Assembly: GCA_947579665.1 (NCBI GenBank)
Contig: CANPUZ010000035.1
Location: 62,001-126,000, forward strand
Direction: 5' to 3'
Source of the DNA: Sympetrum striolatum
Taxonomy: Eukaryota; Arthropoda; Insecta; Odonata; Libellulidae
DNA length: 64,000 bases
Of this stretch, positions 36,281 to 49,175 are shown one piece after another. The notes below the pieces were generated by a model. It saw only the letters and a list, made by a program, of their open reading frames with translations, had not been told where the DNA came from and ran no database searches. The translations under genes were made by a program, and so were the position numbers. Numbering within the stretch: position 1 is the first letter of the stretch; every line of letters starts with the position of its first letter.

Positions 36281-36957
36281 CCTTTTTCCTTTATTTAGCC
36301 TTACTTTCTGTGATTTTACCAAGATATAATCGATTAAGCATCGAAAACGGATAATTTCAACATAATTTGAAACTTTTTCCTCTAATTTGCCTTTCTTTCC
36401 GTGATTTTGCAACGTTATTACCGAAAAAAGCATCGAAACCGGATAATGTCGACGTTATTTCAATCGTTTTCCTCTATTTTTATTTAGTTTTTGTAATTTT
36501 ACCAAGCAATGATCGAAAAAGGCATCGAAAAAGGATAATTTCACCAAAATTTCAATCTTTCTTCGTCTATTTTTCCTTAGTCTTCGTGATCTTTCCATGA
36601 TATGATCGAAAAAAGCATCGAAAATGGATAACGTCAAGAAAATTTCAATCTTTTTTCATCTATTATTCCTAAATCTTCGTGATTTTTCCAAGATATGATC
36701 GAAAAAAGCATCGGAAACTGATATATTAAACGAAATTTATATCTTTTTTCATCTATTTTGCGTAACTTTCATGATATTGCCAAGAAATGATCGAAAACGG
36801 ATAATTAAAAAAAAAATTTCAATATTTTTCCTCTATTTTACCTTTGATTTTTTTGATTTTGCCATGATATGATCGAAAAAAGTATCGAAAACGGATAATT
36901 TTTAGGAAATTTGAATCTTTTTCCTCTATTTTCCTTACTTTTCGTGATTTTTCCAAG
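36281..36957. repeat. 2028-bp tandem unit, copy 2 (first ~680 bp)
   Basis: Repeats the first third of the unit, including the distinctive GGATAACGTCAAG variant. It leaves the match at GATATGATAG (36957), where copy 1 has GATATGATTG. The left junction (GATTTTGC joined to CTTTTTCC at 36281) leaves a monomer of only about 40 bp. Confidence 0.9.
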
Positions 36958-37463
36958 ATATGATAGAAAAAAGTATCGAAAACGGATAATTTTTAGGAAA
37001 TTTCAATCTTTTTCCTCTATTTTGCCATTTACCTTGAATTTGCCAAGATATAAACGAAAAAAGCATCGAAGACAGATTATTTCAAGAAAATTTTAATCTT
37101 TTTTCATCTATTTTGCGTAACTCTTCATGATATTGCCAAGAAATGATCGAAAACGGATAATTTAAAAAAAATTTCAATATTTTTCCTCTATTTTACCTTT
37201 GATTTTTTTGACTTTGCCAAGATATGATCGAAAAAAGTATCGAAAACGGATAATTTTTAGGAAATTTGAATCTTTTTCCTCTATTTTCCTTACATTCTGT
37301 GATTTTGCCAAGATATAATCGAAAAAAGCATCGAGAACGGATAATTTCAAAAAATTTCAATCTTTTTTCATCTATTTTGCCTAACTCTTCGTGATTTTGC
37401 CAAGATATGATCGAAAAAAGCATCGAAAACGGATAATTTTTACGAAATTTCAATCTTTTTCCG
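36958..37463. repeat. Satellite monomers containing the longest open frame
   Basis: Ordinary monomers with short frames on both strands. A 114-codon minus-strand frame (37193-37537) is the longest in the window. It arises because monomer joints here keep frame for longer and reads as the same repeated peptide pattern as every other frame, so I do not call a gene. Confidence 0.8.
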
Positions 37464-39570
37464 TCTATTTGAAAGGGTTTTCGTGATTTTTCCCAGATTT
37501 GATCAACGAATGCATTGATAACCCATAATTTCAACAAAATTTGAACCTTTTTCCTCTAATTTGCCTTAATTTTTTGATTTTGCCATGTTATGATCGAAAA
37601 AAATATCGAAAACGGATAATTTCCACCAAATTATAATTTTTTTCCTACATTTTTCCTTAGTTTTCGTGATTTTTACAAGATAAGATAAAAAAAGCATCGA
37701 TAACTGATAATTTCAACGAAATTTCGATCTTTTTCCTCAATATTGCCTTACTTTTCGTGGTATTGCCAAGAAATGATCGAAAAAGGATAATTTTTACGAA
37801 ATTTCAATCTTTTTCCTCTATTTTGCCTTACATTCTGTGATTTTGCTAAGATATAATCGAGAAAAGCATCGAGAACGGATAATTTCAAAAAATTTCAATC
37901 TTTTTTCATCTATTTTGCCTAACTCTTCGTGATTTTGCCAAGATATGATCGAAAAAAGCATCGAAAACGGATATATTAAACGATATTTATATCTTTTTCC
38001 TCTATTTTGCCTTAATTGTCGTGATATTGCTAAGATAAAATCGAAAAAAGAATCGAAAACGTATAGTTTCAACGAAATTTCAACCTTTTTTCTCTAGTTT
38101 ACCTTAGTTTTATTGATTTTGCCATGATATGATCGAAAAAAGTATAGAAAACGGATAATTTCCACCAAATTTCAATTTTTTTCTTCAATTTTTCCTTAGT
38201 TTTCGTGATTTTAACAAGATAAGATGAAAAAAAGCATCGATAAAGGATAATTTCAACGAAATTTCGATCTTTATCCTTAATTTTGCCTTAGTTTTCGTTA
38301 TTTTTCCAAGATATGATTGAAAAAAGCATCGAAAACGGATAATTTCAAGTATTTCGCAATATATGTTCATCATTTTAACTTACTTTTCGTGATTTATCTG
38401 AAATATGATCGAAAAAAGGATCGAAAACGGATATATTAAACGAAATTTACATCTTTTTCCTCTAACTTGCCTTAGTTGTCGTGATATTGCCAAGATATGA
38501 CCAAAAAAAGTATCGAAAACGGATAATTTCCACCAAATTTCTATTTTTTTTCTCCATTTTTCCATAGTTTTCGTGATAATTACAAGATAAGATGAAAAAA
38601 AGCATCGATAAAAGATATTTTTCAACGAAATTTCGATCTTTTTCCCCAATTTTGCCTTAGTTTTCGTGATTTTTCCAAGATATGATTGAAAAAAGCATCG
38701 AAAAAAATAATTTCAACAAAATTTCAATCTTTTGTCTCTATTTTGCCTTAGTTTTCGTGATTTATCCAAGTTATGACTGAAAAAAGCATCGAAAACGGAT
38801 AATTTTTACGAAATTTCAATCTTTTTCCTCTATTTTGCCTAACTTTCTGTAATTATTCTAAGATATATTCGAGAAAAGCATCGAAAAGGTATAATTTCAA
38901 AGAATTTTGCAATATATTTTCGTCATTTTGTCTTACTTATCGTGATCGATCTGCATTATGATCGAAAAAAGGATCGAAAACGGATTATTTCAAGAAAAGT
39001 TCAATATTTTTCCTCTATTTTTTGTTAGATTTTTTGATTTCGCCAAGATATGATCGAAAAAGTATCGAAAACGAATTTCAATATTTTTCCTCAAGATTTC
39101 CTTAGTGTTTGTGATTTTGGCAAGATTTGAATGAAAAAAGCACGGAGAACGGATAATTTCAACGAAATTTCAATCATTTTCCTCTTTTTTGCCTTACTTA
39201 ACGTGATTTTGCAATGATATGCTCAAAAATAGAATCAAAAATGGATAATTTCAACGAAACTTCAATCTTTTTCGTCTATTTGCCTTAGTTGCCGTGAATC
39301 TACCAAGACATGATCAAAAAAGCATCGAAAACGGATTTTTTTCAATTAAATTTCAATCTTTTTCCATCTATTTGAGAAGGATTTAGTGATTTTTCCCAGA
39401 TTTGATTAAAAAAAGCATCGATAACGGATAATTTCAACATAATTTGAAACTTTTTCCTCTAATTTGCCTTTCTTTCCGTGATTTTGCAACGTTATTACCG
39501 AAAAAAGCATCGAAACCGGATAATGTCGACGTTATTTCCATCGTTTTCCTCTTTTTTTATTTAGTTTTTG
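37464..39570. repeat. ~2.1-kb block, copy 1 (offset ~4265)
   Basis: From TTTGAAAGGGTTTTCG (about 37468) to the GTCGAC marker monomer near 39530, colinear with 41728-43836 at offset 4264-4266 and with about 50254-52360 at about 12790. It includes the 14-bp deletion joint CGAAAACGAATTTC near 39070, shared by all three copies. Confidence 0.88.
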
Positions 39571-40870
39571 TATTTTCAACATGCAATGATCGAAAAAGGC
39601 ATCGAAAAAGGATAATTTCACCAAAATTTCAATCTTTCTTCGTCTATTTTTCCTTACTTTCTTTGATTTTGCCAAGATTTAATCGAAAAAAGCATCGATA
39701 ACGGATAATTTCAAGGAAATTTCAATCTTTTTACGTCTATTTGAAAAGGTTTTCGTGATTTTTCCAAGATTTGATCAAAGAATGCATCGATAACCCATTA
39801 TTTCAACAAAATTTGAACCTTTTTCCTCTAATTTGCCTTAATTTTTTGATTTTGCCATGTTATGATCGAAAAAAATATCGAAAACGGATAATTTCCACCA
39901 AATTATAATTTTTTTCCTCCATTTTTCCTTAGTTTTCGTAATTTTTACAAGATAAGATAAAAAAAGCATCGATAACTGATAATTTCAACGAAATTTCGAT
40001 CTTTTTCCTCAATATTGCCTTACCTTTCATGGTATTGCCAAGAAATGATCGAAAACGGATAATTTTTACAAAATTTCAATATTTTTCATCTATTTTACCT
40101 TAAATTTTTTTGATTTTGCCATGATATGATCGAAAAAAGTATCGAAAACGGATAATTTTCTGGAAATTTGTATCTTTTTCCTCTATTTTGCCTTACTTTT
40201 CGTGATTTTTCGAAGATATGATTGAAAAAAGCATCGAAAACGGATAATTTCAACGAAATTTCGATCTTTTTCCTCAATATTGCTTTACTTTTCGTGGTAT
40301 TGCCAAGAAACGATCGAAAACGGATAATTTTAACCAAATTTCAATATTTTTCATCTATTTTACCTTAAATTGTTTTGATTTCGACATGATATGATCGAAA
40401 AAAGTATCGAAAACGGATAATTTTTTTGAAATTTGTATCTTTTTCCTCTATTTTGCCTTACATTCTGTGATTTTGCCAAGATATAATCGAGAAAAGCATC
40501 GACAACAGATAATTTCAAAAAATTTCAATCTTTTTTCATCTATTTTGCCTAACTCTTCGTGATTTTGCCAAGATATGATCGAAAAAAGCATCGAGAACGG
40601 ATATATTAAACGAAATTTATATCTTTTTCCTCTATTTTGCCTTAATTGTCGTGATATTGGCAAGATAAAATAGAAAAAAGCATCGAAAACGGATAACATC
40701 AACGAAATTTTAATCTTTTGTCTCTATTTTACCTTAGTTATTATTGATTTTGCCATGATATGACCATAAAAAGTATCGAAAACGGATAATTTCCACCAAA
40801 TTTCTATTTTTTTTCTCCATTTTTCCATAGTTTTCGTGATAATTACAAGATAAGATGAAAAAAAGCATCG
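39141..40870. repeat. ~1.73-kb block, copy 2 (offset 9430)
   Basis: Second copy of 29711-31440. Its first 430 bp overlap the end of the ~2.1-kb block, showing that the two duplicated segments were joined here. It runs past the start of the 8.5-kb duplication at 40650. Confidence 0.87.
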
Positions 40871-43800
40871 ATAACGGATATTTTTCAACGAAATTTCGAT
40901 CTTTTTCCCCAATTTTGCCTTAGTTTTCGTGATTTATCCAAGATATGACTGAAAAAAGCATCGAAAACGGATAATTTTTACGAAATTTCAATCTTTTTCC
41001 TCTATTTTGCCTAACTTTCTGTGATTAATCTAAGATATAATCGAGAAAAGCATCGAAAAGGTATAATTTCAAAGAATTTTGGAATATATTTTCGTCATTT
41101 TGTTTTACTTATCGTGATTTATCTGCATTATGATCGAAAAAAGGATCGAAAACGGATTATTTCAAGAAAAGTTCAATATTTTTCCTATATTTTACCTTTG
41201 ATTTTTTTGATTTTGCCAAGATATGATCGAAAAAAGTATTGAAAACGGATAATTTTTATGAAATTTGAATCTTCTTCCTCTATTTTCCTTACTTTTCGTG
41301 ATTTTTCCAAGATATGATTGAAAAATGTATCGAAAACGGATAATTTTTACGAAATTTCAATCTTTTTCCTCTATTTTGCCTTTTACTTTGAATTTGCCAA
41401 GATATAAACGAAAAAAGCATCGAAAACGGATTATTTCAAGAAAATTTTAATCTCTTTTCATCTATTTTGCGTAACTCTTCATGATATTCCCAAGAAATGA
41501 TCGAAAACGGATAATTAAAAAAAAAATTTCAATATTTTTCCTCTATTTTACCTTTGATTTTTTTGACTTTGCCAAGATATGATCGAAAAAAGCATCGAGA
41601 ACGGATAATTTCAAAAAATTTCAATCTTTTTTCATCTATTTTGCCTAACTCTTCGTGATTTTGCCAAGATATGATCGAAAAAAGCATCGACGACGGACAA
41701 TTTCAAGGAAATTTATATCTTTTTCCGTCTATTTGAAAGGGTTTTCGTGATTTTTCCAAGATTTGATCAAAGAATGCATTGATAACCCATAATTTCAACA
41801 AAATTTGAACCTTTTTCCTCTAATTTGCCTTAATTTTTTGATTTTGCCATGTTATGATCGAAAATAATATCGAAAACGGATAATTTCCACCAAATTATAA
41901 TTTTTTTCCTACATTTTTCCTTAGTTTTCGTGATTTTTACAAGATAAGATAAAAAAAGCATCGATAACTGATAATTTCAACGAAATTTCGATCTTTTTCC
42001 TCAATATTGCCTTACTTTTCGTGGTATTGCCAAGAAATGATCGAAAACGGATAATTTTTACGAAATTTCAATCTTTTTCCTCTATTTTGCCTTACATTCT
42101 GTGATTTTGCTAAGATATAATCGAAAAAAGCATCGAGAACGGATAATTTCAAAAAATTTCAATCTTTTTTCATCTATTTTGCCTAACTCTTCGTGATTTT
42201 GCCAAGATATGATCGAAAAAAGCATCGAAAACGGATATATTAAAGGTATATTTATATCTTTTTCCTCTATTTTGCCTTAATTGTCGTGATATTGCTAAGA
42301 TAAAATCGAAAAAGGAATCGAAAACGTATAGTTTCAACGAAATTTCAATCTTTTTTCTCTAGTTTACCTTAGTTTTATTGATTTTGCCATGATATGATCG
42401 AAAAAAGTATAGAAAACGGATAATTTCCACCAAATTTCAATTTTTTTCTTCAATTTTTCCTTAGTTTTCGTGATTTTAACAAGATAAGATGAAAAAAAGC
42501 ATCGATAAAGGATAATTTCAACGAAATTTCGATCTTTATCCTTAATTTTGCCTTAGTTTTCGTTATTTTTCCAAGATATGATTGAAAAAAGCATCGAAAA
42601 CGGATAATTTCAAGTATTTCGCAATATATGTTCATCATTTTAACTTACTTTTCGTGATTTATCTGAAATATGATCGAAAAATGGATCGAAAACGGATATA
42701 TTAAACGAAATTTACATCATTTTCCTCTAATTTGCCTTAGTTGTCGTGATATTGCCAAGATATGACCAAAAAAAGTATCGAAAACGGATAATTTCCACCA
42801 AATTTCTATTTTTTTTCTCCATTTTTCCATAGTTTTCGTGATAATTACAAGATAAGATGAAAAAAAGCATCGATAACGGATATTTTTCAACGAAATTTCG
42901 ATCTTTTTCCCCAATTTTGCCTTAGTTTTCGTGATTTTTCCAAGATATGATTGAAAAAAGCATCGACAAAGGATAATTTCAACAAAATTTCAATCTTTTG
43001 TCTCTATTTTGCCTTAGTTTTCGTGATTTATCCAAGTTATGACTGAAAAAAGCATCGAAAACGGATAATTTTTATGAAATTTCAATCTTTTTCCTCTATT
43101 TTGCCTAACTTTCTGTAATTATTCTAAGATATATTCGAGAAAAGCATCGAAAAGGTATAATTTCAAAGAATTTTGCAATATATTTTCGTCATTTTGTCTT
43201 ACTTATCGTGATCGATCTGCATTATGATCGAAAAAAGGATCGAAAACGGATTATTTCAAGAAAAGTTCAATATTTTTCCTCTATTTTTTGTTAGATTTTT
43301 TGATTTCGCCAAGATATGATCGAAAAAGTATCGAAAACGAATTTCAATATTTTTCCTCAAGATTTCCTTAGTGTTAGTGATTTTGGCAAGATTTGAATGA
43401 AAAAAGCACGGAGAACGGATAATTTCAACGAAATTTCAATCATTTTCCTCTTTTTTGCCTTACTTAACGTGATTTTGCAATGATATGCTCAAAAATAGAA
43501 TCAAAAATGGATAATTTCAACGAAACTTCAATCTTTTTCGTCTATTTGCCTTAGTTGCCGTGAATCTACCAAGACATGATCAAAAAAGCATCGAAAACGG
43601 ATTTTTTTCAATTAAATTTCAATCTTTTTCCGTCTATTTGAGAAGGATTTAGTGATTTTTCCAAGATTTGATTAAAAAAAGCATCGATAACGGATAATTT
43701 CAACATAATTTGAAACTTTTTCCTCTAATTTGCCTTTCTTTCCGTGATTTTGCAACGTTATTACCGAAAAAAGCATCGAAACCGGATAATGTCGACGTTA

Positions 43801-46240
43801 TTTCCATCGTTTTCCTCTATTTTTATTTAGTTTTTGTAATTTTACCAAGCAATGATCGAAAAAAGCATCGAAAATGGATAATTTCAAGAAAATTTCAATC
43901 TTTTTTCATCTATTATTCCTAAATCTTCGTGATTTTTCCAAGATATGATCGAAAAAAGCATCGGAAACTGATATATTAAACGAAATTTATATCTTTTTCC
44001 TCAATTTTGCCTTAGTTTTCGTGGTATTGCCAAAAAATGATAGAAAACGGATAATTTTAATAAAATTTCAATATTTTTCCTCTATTTTACCTTAGATTTT
44101 TTTGATTTTGCCATGATATGATCGAAAAAAGTACCAAAAACGGATAATTTTTTGGAAATTTGAATCTTTTACCTCTATTTTGCCTTACTTTTCGTGATTT
44201 TTCGAAGATATGGTTGAAAAAAGCATCGAAAACGGATAATTTTTAGGAAACTTGAATCTTTTTCCTCTATTTTCCTTACTTTTCGTGATTTTTCCAAGAT
44301 ATGATTGAAAAAAGTATCGAAAACGGATAATTTTTAAGAAATTTAAATCATTTTCCTCTATTTTGCCTTACATTCTGTGATTTTTCCAAGAGATAATCTA
44401 AAAAAGCATCTAGAACGGATAATTTCAAAAAATTTCAATCTTTTTTCATCTATTTTGCCTAACTCTTCAAGATTTTGCCAAGATATGATCGAAAAAAGCA
44501 TCGAAAATGGATATATTAAACGAAATTTATATCTTTTTCCTCTATTTTGCCTTAATTGTCGTGATATTGCCAAGATAAAATCGAAAAAAGTATCGAAAAC
44601 GGATAAGTTTTACGAAATTTCAATCTTTTTTCTCTATTTTACCTTAGTTTTATTGATTTTGCCATGATATGATCGAAACAAGTATAGAAAACGGATAATT
44701 TCCAGCAAATTTCAATTTTTATCTTCAATTTTTCCTTAGTTTTCGGGATTTTAACAAGATAAGATGAAAAAATGCATCGATAACGGATAATTTCAACGAA
44801 ATTTCGATCTCTCTCCTGAATTTTGCCTTAGTTTTCGTTATTTTTCCAAGATATGATTGAAAAAAGCATCGAAAACGGATAATTTCAAGTATTTCGCAAT
44901 ATATGTTCATCATTTTGTCTTACTTTTCGTGATTTATCAGAAATATGATCGAAAAAAGCAACAAAAACGGATAATTTCAATCTTTTTTCATCTATTTGCC
45001 TAACTCTTTGTGATTTTGCCAAGGTATGATCGAAAAAAGTATCGAAAACGAATAGTTTCCTCGAAATTTGAATCTTTTTCCTATTTTTCCTTAGTTTTTG
45101 TGATTATATTAAGATTTGATTGAAAAAAGCACCGAGAACGGATAATTTCAACGAAAATTCAATCTTTTTCCTCTATTTATCCTTAATTTTCGTGATTTTT
45201 CCAAGATATGATTGAAGAAAACATCGAAAACGGATAATTCTTACGAAATTTCAATCTTTTTCCATTATTTTGCCTAACTTTCTGTGATTTTGCTAAGATA
45301 TATTCGAGAAAAGCATCGAAAAGGTATAATTTCAAAGAATTTTGCAATATATTTTCGTCATTTTGTTTTACTTATCGTGTTTTATCTGCATTATGATCGA
45401 AAGAAGGATCGAAAACGGATTATTTCAAGAAAAGTTCAATATTTTTCCTCTATTTTTTGTTAGATTTTTTGATTTCGCCAAGATATGATCGAATAAGTAT
45501 CGAAAACGAATAATTTCCTCGAAATTTCAATATTTTTCCTCAAGTTTTCCTTAGTTTTAGTGATTATGCCAAGATTTGATTAAAAAAAGCACCGAGAACG
45601 GATAATTTCAACGAAATTTCAATCTTTTTCCGTCTATTTGAGAAGGATTTAGTGATTTTTCCAAGATTTGATTAAAAAAAGCATCGATAACGGATAATTT
45701 CAACGTAATTTGAAACTTTTTCCTCTAATTTGCCTTTCTTTCCGTGATTTTGCAAAGTTATTACCGAAAAAAGGATCGAAACCGGATAATGTCGACGTTA
45801 TTCCAATCGTTTTCCTCTATTTTTATTTAGTTTTTGTAATTATACCAAGGAATGATCGAAAAAGGCATCGAAATAGGATATTTTCACCAAGATTTCAATC
45901 TTTCTTCGTCTATTTTTCCTAAATCTTCGTGATTTTTCCAAGATCTGATTGAAAAAAGCATCGAAATCGGACAATTTTTACGAAATTTCTATCTTTTTCC
46001 TCTATTTTGCCTTTGCTTTCGTGATTTTTCCAAGATATAATTGAAAAAAAGCATCGAAAACGGATAATTTTAACGAAATTTCAATCTTTATCCTTTATTT
46101 TGCCTTACTTTCTGTGATTTTACCAAGATATAATCGAATAAAGCATCGAAAACGGATAATTTTAACAAAATTTCAATATTTTTCCAATATTTTACCTTCG
46201 ATTTTTTTTATTTTGCCAAGATATGATCGAAAAAAGTATC

Positions 46241-46952
46241 GAGAACGGATTATTTCAAGAATATTTTAATATTTTTTCATCTATTTTTCGTAACTCTTCA
46301 TGATATTGCCAAGAAATGATCGAAAACGGATAATTTAAAAAAATTTCAATATTTTTCCTCTATTTTACCTTTGATTTTTTTGATTTTGCCAAGATATGAT
46401 CGAAAAAATTATCGAAAACGGATAATTTTTAGGAAATTAGAGTCGTTTTCCTCTATTTTCCTTACTTTTCGTGATTTTTCCAAGATATGATTGAAAAAAG
46501 TATCGAAAACGGATAATTTTTAAGAAATTTAAATCATTTTCCTCTATTTTGCCTTACATTCTGTGATTTTGCCAAGATATAATCGAAAAAAGCATCGAGA
46601 ACGGATTATTTCAAGAAAATTTTAATATTTTTTCATCTATTTTTCGTAACTCTTCATGATATTGCCAAGAAATGATCGAAAACGGATAATTTAAAAAAAT
46701 TTCAATATTTTTCCTCTATTTTACCTTTGATTTTTTTGATTTTGCCAAGATATGATCGAAAAAAGTATCGAAAACGGATAATTTTTAGGAAATTAGAGTC
46801 GTTTTCCTCTATTTTCCTTACTTTTCGTGATTTTTCCAAGATATGATTGAAAAAAGTATCGAAAACGGATAATTTTTAAGAAATTTAAATCATTTTCCTC
46901 TATTTTGCCTTACATTCTGTGATTTTGCCAAGATATAATCGAAAAAAGCATC
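46241..46952. repeat. 356-bp tandem duplication, private to copy 1
   Basis: GAGAACGGATTATTTC at 46241 recurs at 46597, with both units sharing the rare AAATTAGAGTCG variant. Copy 2 of the 8.5-kb duplication has one such unit plus one 92-bp monomer missing here. 356 minus 92 equals the observed 264-bp fall in offset (8525 to 8261). Confidence 0.88.
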
Positions 46953-47514
46953 GAGAACGGATAATTTCAAAAAATTTCAATCTTTTTTCATCTATTTTGC
47001 CTAACTCTTCGTGATTTTGCCAAGATATGATCGAAAAATGCATCGAAAACGGATATATTATACGAAATTTATATCTTTTTCCTCTATTTTGCCTTAATTG
47101 TCGTGATATTGCCAAGATGAAATCGAAAAAAGCATCGAAAACGGATAATATCGACGTAATTTCAATATTTTTTCTCTATTTTACCTTAGTTTTATTGATT
47201 TTGCCATGATATGATCGAAACAAGTATATAAAACGGATATTTTCCACCAAATTTCAATTTCTTTCATCAATTTTTCCTTAGTTTTCGTGATTTTAACAAG
47301 ATAAGATAAAAAAAAGCATCGATAACGGATAATTTCAACGAAATTTCGATCTTTTTCCTCAATTTTGCCTTAGTTTTCGTTATTTTTCCAAGATATGATT
47401 GAAAAAAGCATCGAAAACGGATAATTTCAAGTATTTCGCAATATATGTTCATCATTTTGTCTTACTTTTCGTGATTTATCTGAAATATGATCGAAAAAAG
47501 CAACAAAAACGGAT

Positions 47515-48062
47515 AATTTCAAGAAAATTTTAATCTTTTTTTCATCTATTTTGCCCTACTCTTTGTGATTTTGCCAAGATATGATCGAAAAAAGTATCGA
47601 AAACGAATAGTTTCCTCGAAATTTGAATCTTTTTCCTATTTTTCCTTAGTTTTTGTGATTATATTAAGATTTGATTGAAAAAAGGACCGAGAACGGATAA
47701 TTTCAACGAAAATTCAATCTTTTTCCTCTCTTTGCCTTAGTTGCCGTGATTCTGAAAATATATGATCTAAAAAGCATCGAAAACGGATAATTTCAAGAAA
47801 ATTTTAATCTTTTTTTCATCTATTTTGCCCTACTCTTTGTGATTTTGCCAAGATATGATCGAAAAAAGTATCGAAAACGAATAGTTTCCTCAAAATTTGA
47901 ATCTTTTTCCTATTTTTCCTTAGTTTTTGTGATTATATTAAGATTTGATTGAAAAAAGGACCGAGAACGGATAATTTCAACGAAAATTCAATCTTTTTCC
48001 TCTCTTTGCCTTAGTTGCCGTGATTCTGAAAATATATGATCTAAAAAGCATCGAAAACGGAT
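47515..48062. repeat. 274-bp (three-monomer) tandem repeat, two copies
   Basis: AATTTCAAGAAAATTTTAATC starts at 47515, 47789 and 48063, so two full 274-bp units are followed by the next monomer. Each unit holds the TTTGCCCTACTC, GAATAGTTTCCTC and GACCGAGAACGG monomers. The same arrangement exists at 55776-56323, but there is only one unit at 57942-58215. Confidence 0.93.
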
Positions 48063-49175
48063 AATTTCAAGAAAATTTTAATCTTTTTTCATCTATTTTG
48101 CGTAACTTTCATGATTTTGCCAAGAAATGATCGAAAACGGATAATTTAAAAAAAATTTCAATATTTTTCCTCTATTTTACCTTTGATTTTTTGATTTTCC
48201 AAGATATGATCGAAAAAAGTATCGAAAACGGATAATTTTCAGGAAATTTGAATCTTTTTCCTCTATTTTCCTTACTTTTCGTGATTTTTCTATGATATGA
48301 TTAGAAAAAAGTATCGATAACGGATAATTTTTAAGAAATTTCAATGTTTTTCCTCTATTTTGCCTTTTACTTTGAATTTGCAAAGATATAATCGAAAAAA
48401 GCATCGAAAACGGATTATTTCAAGAAAATTTTAATCTTTTTTCATCTATTTTGCGTAACTCTTCATGATATTGCCAAGCAATGATCGAAAACGGATAATT
48501 TAAAAAAAATTTCAATATTTTTCCTCTATTCTTCCTTTGATTTTTTTGATTTTGCCAAGATATGATCGAAAAAAGTATCGAAAACGGATAATTTTTAGGA
48601 AATTTGAATCTTTTTCCTCTATATTCCTTACTTTTCGTGATTTTTCTATGATATGATTAGAAAAAAGTATCGAAAACGGATAATTTTTAAGAAATTTCAA
48701 TGTTTTTCCTCTATTTTGCCTTTTACTTTGAATTTGCAAAGATATAAACGAAAAAAGCATCGAAAACGGATTATTTCAAGAAAATTTTAATCTTTTTTCA
48801 TCTATTTTGCGTAACTCTTCATGATATTGCCAAGAAATGATCGAAAACGGATAATTTAAAAAAAAATTCAATATTTTTCCTCTATTTTACCTTTGATTTT
48901 TTTGATTTTGCCAAGATATGATCGAAAAAAGTATCGAAAACGGATAATTTTTAGGAAATTTGAATCTTTTTCCTCTATTTTCCTTACTTTTCGTGATTTT
49001 TCCAAGATATGATTGAAAAAAGTATCGAAAACGGATAATTTTTAAGAAATTGAAATCATTTTCCTCTATTTTGCCTTACATTATGTGATTTTGCCAAGAT
49101 ATAATCGAATAAAGCATCTAGAACGGATAATTTCAAAAAATTTCAATCTTTTTTCATCTATTTTGCCTAACTCTT

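Larger units (their letters stand above)
40650..49175. repeat. 8526-bp segmental duplication, copy 1
   Basis: Starts at CGTGATATTGGCAAG (40650), which recurs at 49176. The offset stays 8525-8526 for over 5 kb (40724 to 49250, 43710 to 52235, 45710 to 54235) and becomes 8261 after about 46200. It contains an inner ~2.1-kb block (41728-43836), two GTCGAC markers, a 356-bp tandem duplication and a 274-bp tandem repeat. Only scattered substitutions separate it from copy 2. Confidence 0.93.

Noticed and set aside
37193..37537. Longest open frame, 114 codons on the minus strand
   Set aside because: It is a read-through of three to four satellite monomers with the same SVFDAFF / ISRQLRQNRGKR-like peptide pattern seen in every frame of the array. 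It has no distinct codon use, no homologue I know, and breaks wherever a monomer length changes.
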